Below, piece by piece: positions 1 through 8,733 of a stretch of DNA of 64,000 bases. The translations under genes and the position numbers were made by a program. The notes under the pieces were generated by a model. It worked only from the letters and a program-made list of their open reading frames with translations. It did no database searches and was not told the DNA's origin. Origin of the DNA: an uncultured bacterium (GTDB taxonomy: Bacteria; Verrucomicrobiota; Kiritimatiellia; RFP12; UBA1067); NCBI GenBank assembly GCA_902779075.1, contig CACZAK010000001.1:20735-84734 (forward strand), read 5' to 3'. How positions within the stretch are numbered: the stretch's first letter is position 1; every line of letters begins with the position of its first letter.

Positions 1-827
1 ACGGCGTCAAGCTCCGAATCGACGCACCGCCGCAGGAAGAGCTCCCCATCGTCGTACTCGCGCAGCAGGGAATGCGCCAGATACTCATCAACCTCGTGGG
101 CAACGCGTCGAAGTTCACGGACCGCGGCGAAATCGCCGTTAAAGTGAGGTGGAACGGCGCGACTAGAGCCTTCCACATCGAGATCAGCGACACTGGCTGC
201 GGAATCTCGAAGGACAAGCTGGACAAGCTCTTCGACCCGTTCATACAGGACATCGCAAGCCGGATGCAGGCCAGCGCCGGCGAGATCAAGGGCACCGGAC
301 TCGGCCTCCCGATCGTGAAGCGCATGGTGGACAGCGCCGGCGGAACTATCCGCGCGGAGAGCGAGCTCGGTAAGGGCACCACGTTCTTCATCGACATTCC
401 CAACCTCGAGCTTGTGCAGAACATCTCCATGGTGCCGCGTGCCGCAGAGCAGGCGATTCGCGAGGTGTTGCCGGACCGCGTCCTCGTCGTTGACGACATG
501 TCGATGAACCGCAAAATACTCGGCATCCACCTCGCGAATCTGAAAATAAAGGACATACGCTACGCTATAAACGGCGAGGCCGCCCTGGCGGTCATGGACG
601 AGTGGGTGCCGGACGTCGTACTGACCGACATGTGGATGCCAAGAATGGACGGCACACAGCTCGCGGAGGCGATGCGCAAGGAAAGGCGCCTTGCGGAGAT
701 TCCGATCGTCGCGGTGACGGCCGACGTGGACGTAGGTTCGTCGTACGACATGAGCCTCTTCGCGAAGGTCATATCCAAGCCGGTGACGGCCGCCAAGTTG
801 AAGGCATTGTTTGGAATAGTGGAATAG
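1..827 (+). CDS. Hybrid histidine kinase/response regulator, C-terminal part
   Basis: The 5' end lies outside the window; the first complete codon is at position 3. What remains is the ATP-binding domain of a sensor kinase (N box INLVGNASKF, G1 box DTGCGIS, G2 box GTGLGLPIV) followed by a receiver domain with the acidic pair VVDD and phospho-acceptor Asp in LTDMWMP. The protein would autophosphorylate and pass phosphate to its own receiver. The receiver wording (LTDMWMP, then a TADV segment) is almost the same as in the permease-linked kinases at 2764 and 19060, so this may be another member, but no membrane part is visible here. It ends 6 nt before the GT4 gene and is probably in the same operon. 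Confidence 0.9.
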   Translation, partial: GVKLRIDAPPQEELPIVVLAQQGMRQILINLVGNASKFTDRGEIAVKVRWNGATRAFHIEISDTGCGISKDKLDKLFDPFIQDIASRMQASAGEIKGTGLGLPIVKRMVDSAGGTIRAESELGKGTTFFIDIPNLELVQNISMVPRAAEQAIREVLPDRVLVVDDMSMNRKILGIHLANLKIKDIRYAINGEAALAVMDEWVPDVVLTDMWMPRMDGTQLAEAMRKERRLAEIPIVAVTADVDVGSSYDMSLFAKVISKPVTAAKLKALFGIVE

Positions 828-833
828 AATCAA

Positions 834-1997
834 ATGAAACTGCTCGTATCCTGCATACCCTACGACGGGGGGAAAAGCGGCATCTCGGTGTACGTCCGGG
901 AGGTCGTGCGGGAGCTTTGCCGCCAGGGACACGAGCTGACGCTTCTGTGCGAGCCCGAGGTGGATGACGCCGACATTCGACGGCCGTCAACCGACAACCC
1001 GCACCCGGATGTCGAATGTCGAATGTCGAATGCCGTTCCTGTCGTCCACGCCCCGCGCTGGACGCGCAAGGCCGTACTGAGCATGATGTGGCACCTTTTC
1101 GTGCTGCCGTTCTGGATTCGGCGGCACCGAAAGGAGTTCGACGGCTTCGTCATCTGCGCAGCCAACCGGCGTGTGTGCACGTGGTACCCGCTGCCGACGA
1201 CTGCGACCGTACACGACCTGGCGAACTTTCACATCCCCGGCAAGTACTCGCGCCTGAGGATGTTCTACCTCGCGCACGTACTCCCCTTCTTCGCCAAGCG
1301 CGCCCAGCGCCTCGTGGCCGTGAGCGGAGCGACCAAGGCTGACATGGTGAAGTTCTGGCATTGCCGCGACGAGGAAGTGACGGTGCTGTACAACGGAATA
1401 TCCGGAATATCCGGAAGATCCGGAAAATCCGGAGAATCCGGAGAATCCGGAATATCCGGTAGCATCCTCTACATCTCCCGCATCGAGCATCCGGGGAAGA
1501 ACCACGTGCGGCTCATCGAGGCGTATGGGAAGTTGCCGCGGAAGCTCGCCGAGGCGCACCCGCTTGTGATCGCCGGGGCCGACTGGAAGGATGCCGAAGT
1601 CGTGCATTCCGCGGCGGCGGCGAGTCCGCACGCGAATCTCATCCGTTTCACCGGCTTCGTACCGAACGACGAGATGGAAAAACTCTGGGGCGAGGCGGGG
1701 TTCTACGTGTTCCCCAGCCTGTTCGAGGGATTCGGACTCTCTCTCATCGAGGCTATGGCACGCGGAATCCCCTGCGCATGCTCGAACAACGGCTCGCTGG
1801 GCGAGATAGCGGGCGACGTCGCGATTACTTTCGCCCCCGAGGATACGGGGGCGATTTCCGACGCGCTCCTCAGGCTCGTTTCGGAGCCGAAACGCGAAAG
1901 GGAGGCCCGCATCGCGCGCGGGCGCGAATGGATCAAGCGCTACTCGTGGGCCGACCACGCGGCGGGACTCGCAAAGCTACTGGAGGGCGCGTCATGA
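834..1997 (+). CDS. Family 4 glycosyltransferase with in-frame tandem repeats
   Basis: This is a GT-B fold glycosyltransferase of 387 residues. Its C-terminal nucleotide-sugar domain is recognisable (LYISRIEHPGKNHVRLIEAY, then a FPSLFEGFGLSLIEAMARG donor-site motif with the GT4-type E-x7-E pattern). It probably adds a sugar to the growing lipid-linked polysaccharide on the cytoplasmic side. Two simple repeats are inserted: a 7-bp repeat near residue 60 and a 9-bp repeat coding for Ser-Gly-x triplets near residues 188-209, exactly in the linker between the two Rossmann domains. The stop overlaps the next start (ATGA). Acceptor and donor cannot be told from sequence. Confidence 0.88.
   Translation: MKLLVSCIPYDGGKSGISVYVREVVRELCRQGHELTLLCEPEVDDADIRRPSTDNPHPDVECRMSNAVPVVHAPRWTRKAVLSMMWHLFVLPFWIRRHRKEFDGFVICAANRRVCTWYPLPTTATVHDLANFHIPGKYSRLRMFYLAHVLPFFAKRAQRLVAVSGATKADMVKFWHCRDEEVTVLYNGISGISGRSGKSGESGESGISGSILYISRIEHPGKNHVRLIEAYGKLPRKLAEAHPLVIAGADWKDAEVVHSAAAASPHANLIRFTGFVPNDEMEKLWGEAGFYVFPSLFEGFGLSLIEAMARGIPCACSNNGSLGEIAGDVAITFAPEDTGAISDALLRLVSEPKREREARIARGREWIKRYSWADHAAGLAKLLEGAS
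1010..1032 (+). repeat. 7-bp tandem repeat TGTCGAA inside GT4 gene
   Basis: Three tandem TGTCGAA units lie inside the coding sequence. The reverse-orientation relative gacattcga lies 35 bp upstream. The repeat falls in a loop region of the N-terminal domain and keeps the frame open (23 bp in all). Confidence 0.8.
1395..1460 (+). repeat. 9-bp tandem repeat TCCGGAAWA inside GT4 gene
   Basis: About seven 9-bp units of the form TCCGGAnnA, each three codons long, code for repeated I/R/K/E-S-G. The same unit appears in the pyruvyl transferase gene (28986-29063) and, shorter, in the third permease-kinase (24485-24510). Confidence 0.9.
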
Positions 1998-2767
1998 ACG
2001 ACGTGGTCAAGCTCTTTGGAATCCCCGTTGCGAAAGTGACGGAGGCGGAGGCGGTAGAGCGGATCGTGTCGCTCGCCCGGGAGGGCCGCGCCTGTCGCGG
2101 CCACGCCGCGTTCGTCGCAACGCTCAACGTGGATTTCGTCTCCAATGCGGTGAGCGGCTGGCCGTTCGGCGGAAACGACGAGCTTTGGGGATACCTCAAA
2201 AAGGCCGATTTCGTGACGGCGGACGGAATGCCGATAGTGCTTCTTTCGCGACTTCTGCGCAACAGGCTCCCCGAGCGCGTAACGGGTGCGGACATGGTTC
2301 CCGCGATTTGCCGCCGCTGCGAGGAGGAGGGTCTTTCGGTCTATGTGCTGGGCGGCGACGGGGATGCGATCAAGGAGGCATTCGCGAAACTGGGCGTCGG
2401 GCGGCTGCGCGTCGCGGGCATCGACCCAGCATTCGTGAAGCTGGACGAGGAACAGCCGGATATCGTTGCGCGCATCAACGCGGCCAAGCCGGACATCCTC
2501 TTCGTGGCGCTCGGCAATCCGAAGCAGGAGCTGTGGATGGGGCGCAACGCCGCGAAGCTTGACGCTTCGGTGATGGTCGGCATCGGCGGCACGTTCAACT
2601 TCATCGCTGGACGCGTGAAGCGCGCACCCAAGTGGATGCAGCGCAGCGGCCTTGAATGGATCTACCGCATAATCCAGGAGCCAGGGAGGCTCTGGAAGCG
2701 GTATGCGTACGGATTGGCAAAGTTCTCGTGGCTATCCCTTCGTGCGTTATTGGGAGGGTACAAATGA
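1994..2767 (+). CDS. WecG/TagA/CpsF family glycosyltransferase
   Basis: The protein has 257 residues, typical for the family. It shows hallmark stretches: NVDFV near the start, FVTADGMP, and GNPKQELWM followed by VGIGGTFNFIAG. The family (GT26) transfers ManNAc, ManNAcA or related sugars onto undecaprenyl-linked acceptors at the membrane. The start at 1994 is chosen because it gives the ATGA overlap with the GT4 stop; a longer frame opening at 1778 lies wholly inside the GT4 gene. Its 3' end overlaps the next ATG by the same ATGA arrangement, so translation is probably coupled. Confidence 0.92.
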   Translation: MNDVVKLFGIPVAKVTEAEAVERIVSLAREGRACRGHAAFVATLNVDFVSNAVSGWPFGGNDELWGYLKKADFVTADGMPIVLLSRLLRNRLPERVTGADMVPAICRRCEEEGLSVYVLGGDGDAIKEAFAKLGVGRLRVAGIDPAFVKLDEEQPDIVARINAAKPDILFVALGNPKQELWMGRNAAKLDASVMVGIGGTFNFIAGRVKRAPKWMQRSGLEWIYRIIQEPGRLWKRYAYGLAKFSWLSLRALLGGYK

Positions 2768-5661
2768 AAAAAACGTCTTTTTCGCGGCATCTTTCCATGC
2801 TGGGCGCTTGGGCGCTCGCCTTCGGCTGCGCCGTGGGTTCCGATGCCTTCGTCATGCCCTGGAACGACTTCCTGCCAAAGGCCGGCCCTCTCGGCACGGT
2901 GATCGGCATACTCATCGGCGGGCTTGTGATGGCCGTCGTCGCGTGGAACTTCCACTACATGATCAACCGCCAGCCGGGACCGGGCGGATCGTACGCCTAC
3001 GCGGCGGAGGCTTTTGGCAACGACCACGGATACCTTTGCGGCGTCTTTCTCGGCTTTGCCTACTTGGCGATCATCTGCCTTGACGTGACCGCGCTGGTGG
3101 TCGTGGCGCACTACACTTTGGGCGATGTCTTAAGTTTCGGGTTCCGCTACACGATCCAGAGTCGCGTCATCTACCTTGGCGACATCCTGTTCTCCGTCTC
3201 CGCCATTGCCGTCGCCACCGCCATCTGCTGCCGCCGTCGCCTTTCAGGCATCGTGCAGACGGTGATGGCGGTCATGCTTGCCGCCGGGATTCTCGTGTGC
3301 TTCGCGGCGGCGGTGCTGAACCACAGCGGCGGGCTTGCAACGGCATGCCCGGCGTTCGCCCCCAATCGCGGACATGGGCTTTTCCAGATACTGAACATTC
3401 TCGCCATTGCGCCATGGCTTTTTGTGGGTTTTGAGTCCATATCGAACTCAGCCTCGGAATTTTGCTTCCCCGTTGGCAAGTCCTTCAAGGTCATGCTCGC
3501 GGCGCTCGTCACGGCGGTGGTCGCCTACGCGCTTCTGACCGCCATCCCCGTGCTCTCGTTCGGCGATGCCTCCTCTGCCAGCTGGACCGGCGCCGTGGCC
3601 GATTTTGCCAGCTCCGGGGGCGAACCTGACCACCACGCATTTGACGTGGCCCGCCGGCTTCTCGGAAAGGCGGGCTGGATCGTCATCGGCGTGACGCTGG
3701 TCGGCGCCATATTCACTAACCTCATCGGCAACACCGTCGCGGCAAGCCGCCTGGTGGCGGCGATGGCGGATGACGGCGCGTTGCCGTCGTTCCTGGGGGG
3801 GAGAAACGCCGACGGCGCCCCGCGCAACGCCGTTATCGCCATCGCGGCGCTGGTCGCCCTCGTGGTGCCCCTCGGACGGTCGGTCATCGGCGTCGTCGTG
3901 GACATCTCTATTCTCGGCGCGGCGGTGGCATACGCCTACACCTCGTCCGCTGCGTTCAAGACCGCGCGCAAGGCGGGGGACAGGTGTACGCAGGTGACGG
4001 GACTTCTCGGGCTTGTGGTTTCAATAGTGGTCATCTTTCTCTTCGTCATGCCGTTCATGACGTTAGACGCCACCATGATCGCCACGGAGTCCTACCTCGT
4101 CCTGATCGTCTGGTGCATTGCCGCCCTCGCCACCTTCATCACCATCTTCCACCGCGACAGCACGCACCGTTTCGGCAGGTCGCCCGTCGCATGGATTTCC
4201 CTGTTCGTCATCATCATGATCCTGTCGCTGATGTGGACACGCCAGACGACCCTTGAAACGACGGACAAGGCGTATGAAAACATCGTCAGCCGACATGCCG
4301 AGACCTGCACGGACACTGCTCCGAACATGGTGGGGCGCAGGCAGGACAACGGTGACTGGCATGTTATCCTGCGGGAGAACATTTCCAATGTGGAGCATTC
4401 GATCTTCCGCAGCAATCTTGTCCAGACCGGACTCAACCTCCTCGCCCTTGCCCTAATGTTCGGCCTCTACACGACACTTCGCCGCCGCGAACGCGACATG
4501 GAACGGGAGAAGGTCACGGCCAAGAACTATTTCTTCTCCACCGTCAGCCATGACATCCGCACGCCGCTCAACGCCATCATCGGCTACTCGACGATGCTCG
4601 AGACCGGCTTCAAGACCGAGGCCGAGCGCAAGGAGGCGATCGACTCCATCCTCATGAGCGGCAAGACCCTGATGGGGCTCGTGAACGACGTGCTGGACCT
4701 CTCTAAGCTTGAATGCGGCAAGATGGAGATACTACCGGAGCCAACGGACTGTTCCCGCCTCATGCGCACGGTGATGGAGGCGTTCCGCGTTTCCAGCGGC
4801 GGGTTGGGCTTCGAGCTGAGATGCCGCGCTGAGGCGATGCCTCTTCTGATGCTCGACCCGCAGCGCCTGCGGCAGATCATTTTCAACCTTGTAGGCAATG
4901 CCGTCAAGTTCACCGTAAAGGGGCATGTGGAGCTCCGTGCCAGGTTCGAACGGCGGAAGGACGCGGACACGGGCACGCTGCGTCTGGAGGTTGAGGACAC
5001 CGGCTGCGGCATCAGCGAGGAAGACCTGAAACGCATCGGTTCAGCCTACGCCCAGGTAGGTGCCAAGGCGTCCCGCAACGGTGGCACAGGACTCGGTCTT
5101 GCCATCTGCAAGCAGCTCGCGACGGCCATGGGCGGCAGCCTGGAGGTGGATTCCACCCTTGGCGCGGGTTCCACGTTCTCGGTGATCATACCGAATGTGA
5201 AGATTGCCGAGGCGGAGGCGGACGCGCAGCAGAGCGTCACCGCCCCGGCGGATGTCCAGCAGAGCGCCCTTCCCGAGCAAATGCCGCACAGGATCCTTCT
5301 TGTGGACGACTCGAGGATGAACCTCATGGTACTCAAGGCACTTCTGAAAAACATGGGCGACTTCGAGATCGCCATGGCGTCGGACGGGCAGGAGGCGCTC
5401 AAGGTACTGGAAGAGCATGATGCAAAGCACTTTGACCTCGTCCTGACGGACATGTGGATGCCGAATCTGGACGGTGCTGGGCTGATTCGCGCCATCCGCG
5501 CCAATCCTGCGTTTGCATCCCTGCGCGTCATCGCAGTGACGGCCGACGTGGAATCGCAGGCGAAGTGCTCCGACATGGGATTCAACGGCATAATTCTCAA
5601 ACCAGTCACACCCGCCACGCTTGGCAAGGCCATACAGACAACCCGGAGGCATAATGTCTGA
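2764..5661 (+). CDS. APC-type permease fused to hybrid histidine kinase (1)
   Basis: This 965-residue protein has an N-terminal membrane domain (about residues 1-490) that resembles amino acid/polyamine (APC) permeases: an early G-rich segment, then PGPGGSYAYAAEAFG and APWLFVGFES. About 60 extracytoplasmic residues follow, then one more membrane helix (about 550-569) and a kinase with HisKA (SHDIRTPLNAIIGYS, His596), HATPase (N box Asn712, DTGCGIS, GTGLGL) and a receiver (VDDS, Asp896 in LTDMWMP). It is presumably a sensor that reads substrate binding or transport. It sits in the middle of the polysaccharide operon, coupled by ATGA to wecG upstream and overlapping the Wzz gene by 8 nt. The ligand is unknown. 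Confidence 0.88.
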   Translation: MKKTSFSRHLSMLGAWALAFGCAVGSDAFVMPWNDFLPKAGPLGTVIGILIGGLVMAVVAWNFHYMINRQPGPGGSYAYAAEAFGNDHGYLCGVFLGFAYLAIICLDVTALVVVAHYTLGDVLSFGFRYTIQSRVIYLGDILFSVSAIAVATAICCRRRLSGIVQTVMAVMLAAGILVCFAAAVLNHSGGLATACPAFAPNRGHGLFQILNILAIAPWLFVGFESISNSASEFCFPVGKSFKVMLAALVTAVVAYALLTAIPVLSFGDASSASWTGAVADFASSGGEPDHHAFDVARRLLGKAGWIVIGVTLVGAIFTNLIGNTVAASRLVAAMADDGALPSFLGGRNADGAPRNAVIAIAALVALVVPLGRSVIGVVVDISILGAAVAYAYTSSAAFKTARKAGDRCTQVTGLLGLVVSIVVIFLFVMPFMTLDATMIATESYLVLIVWCIAALATFITIFHRDSTHRFGRSPVAWISLFVIIMILSLMWTRQTTLETTDKAYENIVSRHAETCTDTAPNMVGRRQDNGDWHVILRENISNVEHSIFRSNLVQTGLNLLALALMFGLYTTLRRRERDMEREKVTAKNYFFSTVSHDIRTPLNAIIGYSTMLETGFKTEAERKEAIDSILMSGKTLMGLVNDVLDLSKLECGKMEILPEPTDCSRLMRTVMEAFRVSSGGLGFELRCRAEAMPLLMLDPQRLRQIIFNLVGNAVKFTVKGHVELRARFERRKDADTGTLRLEVEDTGCGISEEDLKRIGSAYAQVGAKASRNGGTGLGLAICKQLATAMGGSLEVDSTLGAGSTFSVIIPNVKIAEAEADAQQSVTAPADVQQSALPEQMPHRILLVDDSRMNLMVLKALLKNMGDFEIAMASDGQEALKVLEEHDAKHFDLVLTDMWMPNLDGAGLIRAIRANPAFASLRVIAVTADVESQAKCSDMGFNGIILKPVTPATLGKAIQTTRRHNV

Positions 5662-7624
5662 AGAGGAAACAACCGAGTCCGAACAGGCGCAGTTGAGGAA
5701 GATCATCGCCTTCCAGAAGGTAGTGCTCGGCATTGTCCTTAAGTGGAAGTGGCTGTTCCTGCTGGTCATCGTGCTGGTAGGCGCATCGCTCGCGACCTAC
5801 CTTCGCTTCAAGGCGTCCAAGAGCGTGGCCAGGTTCGAAGCCCAGACGCGGTTGCTCTACAATCCGAGGAAGGTGGCGAGAATCGAGAACCTCTCGGACA
5901 GGCAGCTCATGTCGATCCTCAACCGTCCGTCGCTGAAGCGGAAGATCGCCGAGATGGTGGATATGCCCGAACTGGAGAAGCAGTGCCTGGGCAAAGACGT
6001 GGAGCTAGTCCAGGAGCGGCAACCGTCTAACCTCTTTACGCTGACCGTGGCGTCGAAGACGGAGAACGGCGCGCCGCAAAAGGCCAATGCATACGCGGAG
6101 ATCCTGATCGAGGAGTACGTAGCCTACCGTACCGCCGACCTGGAGAACTGGCGTAAGTCGATCGCCTCGCGGCGCAAGACGCTGCTCGACCAGCTTGCCG
6201 CCATCGAGGCGGACGAGAAGACTCTCAAGACGAAGACGGGCGTCCTGGCGCCCCAGGAGGCGCTTCTTGCCCTGAATGCCTTCCTTTCCGACCAGCGGCG
6301 AAACCTGTCCGCACTGGGGGTCGACATCGCCAACGAGAACGTGAAGCGCGCCCGGTTGGAGAAGGAGGTAGGGGTGAGCGGCCCAGCGATCATCGCCAAC
6401 GCGCCGGCGATCCGCCGCAAGGCCGAGGCCATCACGGCCATCGACAAGGAACTAGCCACCCTGCGGGAGGTCTACACGGACCGCAACCCCAAGGTCATCG
6501 GCAAGCTGGACGACCGCAACGCGCTTGTTAAGGATCTGGAGGACTTCCTAAAGTCGAAGGGCGTCGCCGGCATCAACGTCGACGGCATAGACCAGATGGA
6601 AAAATCAGCAGGCGAACTGGCCGAATGCGGGACGAGGCTGGCGGTGTTGGACGAAAAGCGGCGCGCCCTCGAGCAGGAGATCGCGGACAACGAAAAGAGG
6701 GCGTCCGAACTGACGTCTATGATCCCCGAATACGAGCGGCTGACGGCGCACCACGCCGACATGGAGGTTTCCGTGCGCAACCTGACCGAACAGCTGAACG
6801 ACATCGCATACGTGGAATCGTCGCTGCGCAACGATCTCAGGCAGATCGAGCGGGCGCGTGGCGGAAGCGACAACGGGAACCTAGGCGCCAAGAAGCTCGT
6901 CTTGGTCATCGGCGCCGACCTGGTCTGCTTTGGCGGACTCCTCTTCATGGTGATCGTCCTTGAATTGCTGTACGGCACCGTGCGTGGCGGGAAGGAGATC
7001 GCCGCGTACAAAGAGGTCAATTTCCTGGGGTCTCTGCCAGACATCGGGGAGTTTCCGGAGGAAGAGACGCGCGAGGTGATGGGCGTCGTGGCCCTAAAAC
7101 TCCTCTCCGCAGACGTGCCGAAAGGCATCATGCTGGTTTCCTCTCTGCCCGGAGCGGCGAAGGACACGGGCTTCACCGAGGTCCTGGATTACACGGCCAC
7201 GATGTCCGGAACGCGTCTGTTCGCGCTGAACATCGTCTCTAGCACCGGCTTCACGCCGCCGGAGGACGGCGAGCAGATGATCGGCACGATAAGGAAGGAG
7301 TCCCGTGGCTGGTTCCCCGTCCAGAACAGATTGGCGATGGCGCCCACGGAACTGCAGATGCTGCAGGCGGACATCGCCACGCTGAGGAACGACTTCGACA
7401 CCGTGTTCATCATCATGGACGGAGGTGTGCGCAAGGGAGGATCGTTTTTCGACCAGCTGCTCGGCATTTGCGAGTCGGCAGTCCTGATCCTAGGCTCGAA
7501 GCACACTCCAAGGTCTTGGTTCGGTTACGTGCGCCGCCACGTGGAGGCGGCGAAGAAGCCGATGGTGGCAATCGCAACGGGTGCATCGGCGAAAGTGATA
7601 CGCACGGAGATGGAGGCCAAATGA
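5654..7624 (+). CDS. Wzz-type chain-length/export protein with degenerate BY-kinase domain
   Basis: This 656-residue protein has a Wzz N-terminus: a helix at about 27-48 (LFLLVIVLVGASLATYL), a long periplasmic region with coiled-coil character up to about residue 410, and a second helix at about 413-438. A cytoplasmic domain in the position of a bacterial tyrosine kinase follows. The expected Walker A is altered to PGAAKDT (Lys503 kept, the following Ser/Thr replaced by Asp), the Walker A' survives only as FIIMDGG, and there is no C-terminal tyrosine cluster. It is therefore probably an inactive kinase fold that still controls polysaccharide length or export with Wza. Start 5654 overlaps the preceding gene. 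Confidence 0.87.
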   Translation: MSEEETTESEQAQLRKIIAFQKVVLGIVLKWKWLFLLVIVLVGASLATYLRFKASKSVARFEAQTRLLYNPRKVARIENLSDRQLMSILNRPSLKRKIAEMVDMPELEKQCLGKDVELVQERQPSNLFTLTVASKTENGAPQKANAYAEILIEEYVAYRTADLENWRKSIASRRKTLLDQLAAIEADEKTLKTKTGVLAPQEALLALNAFLSDQRRNLSALGVDIANENVKRARLEKEVGVSGPAIIANAPAIRRKAEAITAIDKELATLREVYTDRNPKVIGKLDDRNALVKDLEDFLKSKGVAGINVDGIDQMEKSAGELAECGTRLAVLDEKRRALEQEIADNEKRASELTSMIPEYERLTAHHADMEVSVRNLTEQLNDIAYVESSLRNDLRQIERARGGSDNGNLGAKKLVLVIGADLVCFGGLLFMVIVLELLYGTVRGGKEIAAYKEVNFLGSLPDIGEFPEEETREVMGVVALKLLSADVPKGIMLVSSLPGAAKDTGFTEVLDYTATMSGTRLFALNIVSSTGFTPPEDGEQMIGTIRKESRGWFPVQNRLAMAPTELQMLQADIATLRNDFDTVFIIMDGGVRKGGSFFDQLLGICESAVLILGSKHTPRSWFGYVRRHVEAAKKPMVAIATGASAKVIRTEMEAK

Positions 7625-8730
7625 ATATTGTTCACAAATGTCAATTGACACAATTGTTCACAAATTGCAAATGGCAAATGGTGGTGTGGACAGCTGCCGC
7701 AGCAACGCTCTTCGCGGCGGGATGCTACTCCGACCGCTTCACGGGTAACTACGACGACGTGTTCGAGGTCAACAACACCGACGACGACAGCGCCGTGCTG
7801 GAGGAGACCGGGCGCGAGGAGGAAGCCCAGGCGCGTATAAGGAGGCGCCTTCAGGAACTGGCGAACGAAGAGGAGCCAACCTACCGCATGAACGCAGGCG
7901 ACGAAATCGAGATTCGCGTCTACGGACACGAGGACATAGGCATGACAACCAAGATCGGCCCCGACGGCACCGTGGGCATTGCCTTCCTCGGGCAGATTCG
8001 CCTCAGCGGGAAGACCATATCAGAGGGCGCCGAGCATATAAGCAAGGGACTGTCCCCGTTCTTGAAGCACCCCGTCGTGAGCATCACGGTCAAGGAGATT
8101 TCCAGCGAAACCGCCACCATCGTGGGCGCGTGCGCAAAGCCCGGCGTCTACAGCATCTCCAACGGCACCCGGCTGGCCGACCTCTACGCCATGGCAGGAT
8201 CCAGTTCCGTGCGTCTCTTCAACGGCGTCCACGTGGACGTGGCAGACCTGGACCATTCGTACATATTCCGCAAGGGCGAGGTGCTTCCCGTGGACTTCCG
8301 TAAGGCGATCAACGAGGGCGACACGCTGCACAACCTCCGCATCCGCAAGGGCGACCACGTGTTCATCGGGCAGAGACTTGAGGCGTCCGTGACCGTCTGC
8401 GGCGACGTGAGCAACCCGCACAAGCGCCTTTACGAGAAAGGCATGGGCCTAATCGAAACTCTGACGGCCGCCGGCTGGATGAAGGAGACCCACTGGAGCC
8501 ACGTGATCGTCATCCGCGACGGCCTCGCGAATCCCAGGATGTACAAGGTGGACGTGGACGGCATCCTCGCCGGCAAGTGCCGGAACATCGTGCTGAAGGC
8601 TGGCGACATCGTGTACGTTCCGAAGGACAACATCTCGGAATACAACGTGTTCGTCCGCAAGATACTTCCTTCGGCGCAGCTCTTCAACCTGCTTACGACC
8701 CGCCTCACGCGCGAGGCGCTTCTCGACTGA
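7621..8730 (+). CDS. Wza-type polysaccharide export lipoprotein
   Basis: This is a lipoprotein of 369 residues with lipobox LFAAGC (Cys35). A Poly_export domain (YRMNAGDEIEIRVYGHED) and SLBB-like repeats (GACAKPGVYSI, VTVCGDVSNPHKR) follow. It should form the outer-membrane channel for the polysaccharide and pair with the Wzz-type protein upstream (ATGA overlap). Two starts are possible: 7621, which gives the overlap, or 7678 (Met20), which gives a textbook signal peptide. The extra 19 codons consist largely of a dispersed DNA repeat (7627-7665), so the longer N-terminus may be acquired. Confidence 0.9.
   Translation: MNIVHKCQLTQLFTNCKWQMVVWTAAAATLFAAGCYSDRFTGNYDDVFEVNNTDDDSAVLEETGREEEAQARIRRRLQELANEEEPTYRMNAGDEIEIRVYGHEDIGMTTKIGPDGTVGIAFLGQIRLSGKTISEGAEHISKGLSPFLKHPVVSITVKEISSETATIVGACAKPGVYSISNGTRLADLYAMAGSSSVRLFNGVHVDVADLDHSYIFRKGEVLPVDFRKAINEGDTLHNLRIRKGDHVFIGQRLEASVTVCGDVSNPHKRLYEKGMGLIETLTAAGWMKETHWSHVIVIRDGLANPRMYKVDVDGILAGKCRNIVLKAGDIVYVPKDNISEYNVFVRKILPSAQLFNLLTTRLTREALLD
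7627..7665 (+). repeat. Paired ATTGTTCACAAAT element at wza start
   Basis: Two copies of ATTGTTCACAAAT lie 26 bp apart. The same pair with the same 26-bp spacing recurs at 34923-34961 in an intergenic region. Here it lies within the first codons of the Wza-type gene. Confidence 0.85.
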
Positions 8731-8733
8731 TGC

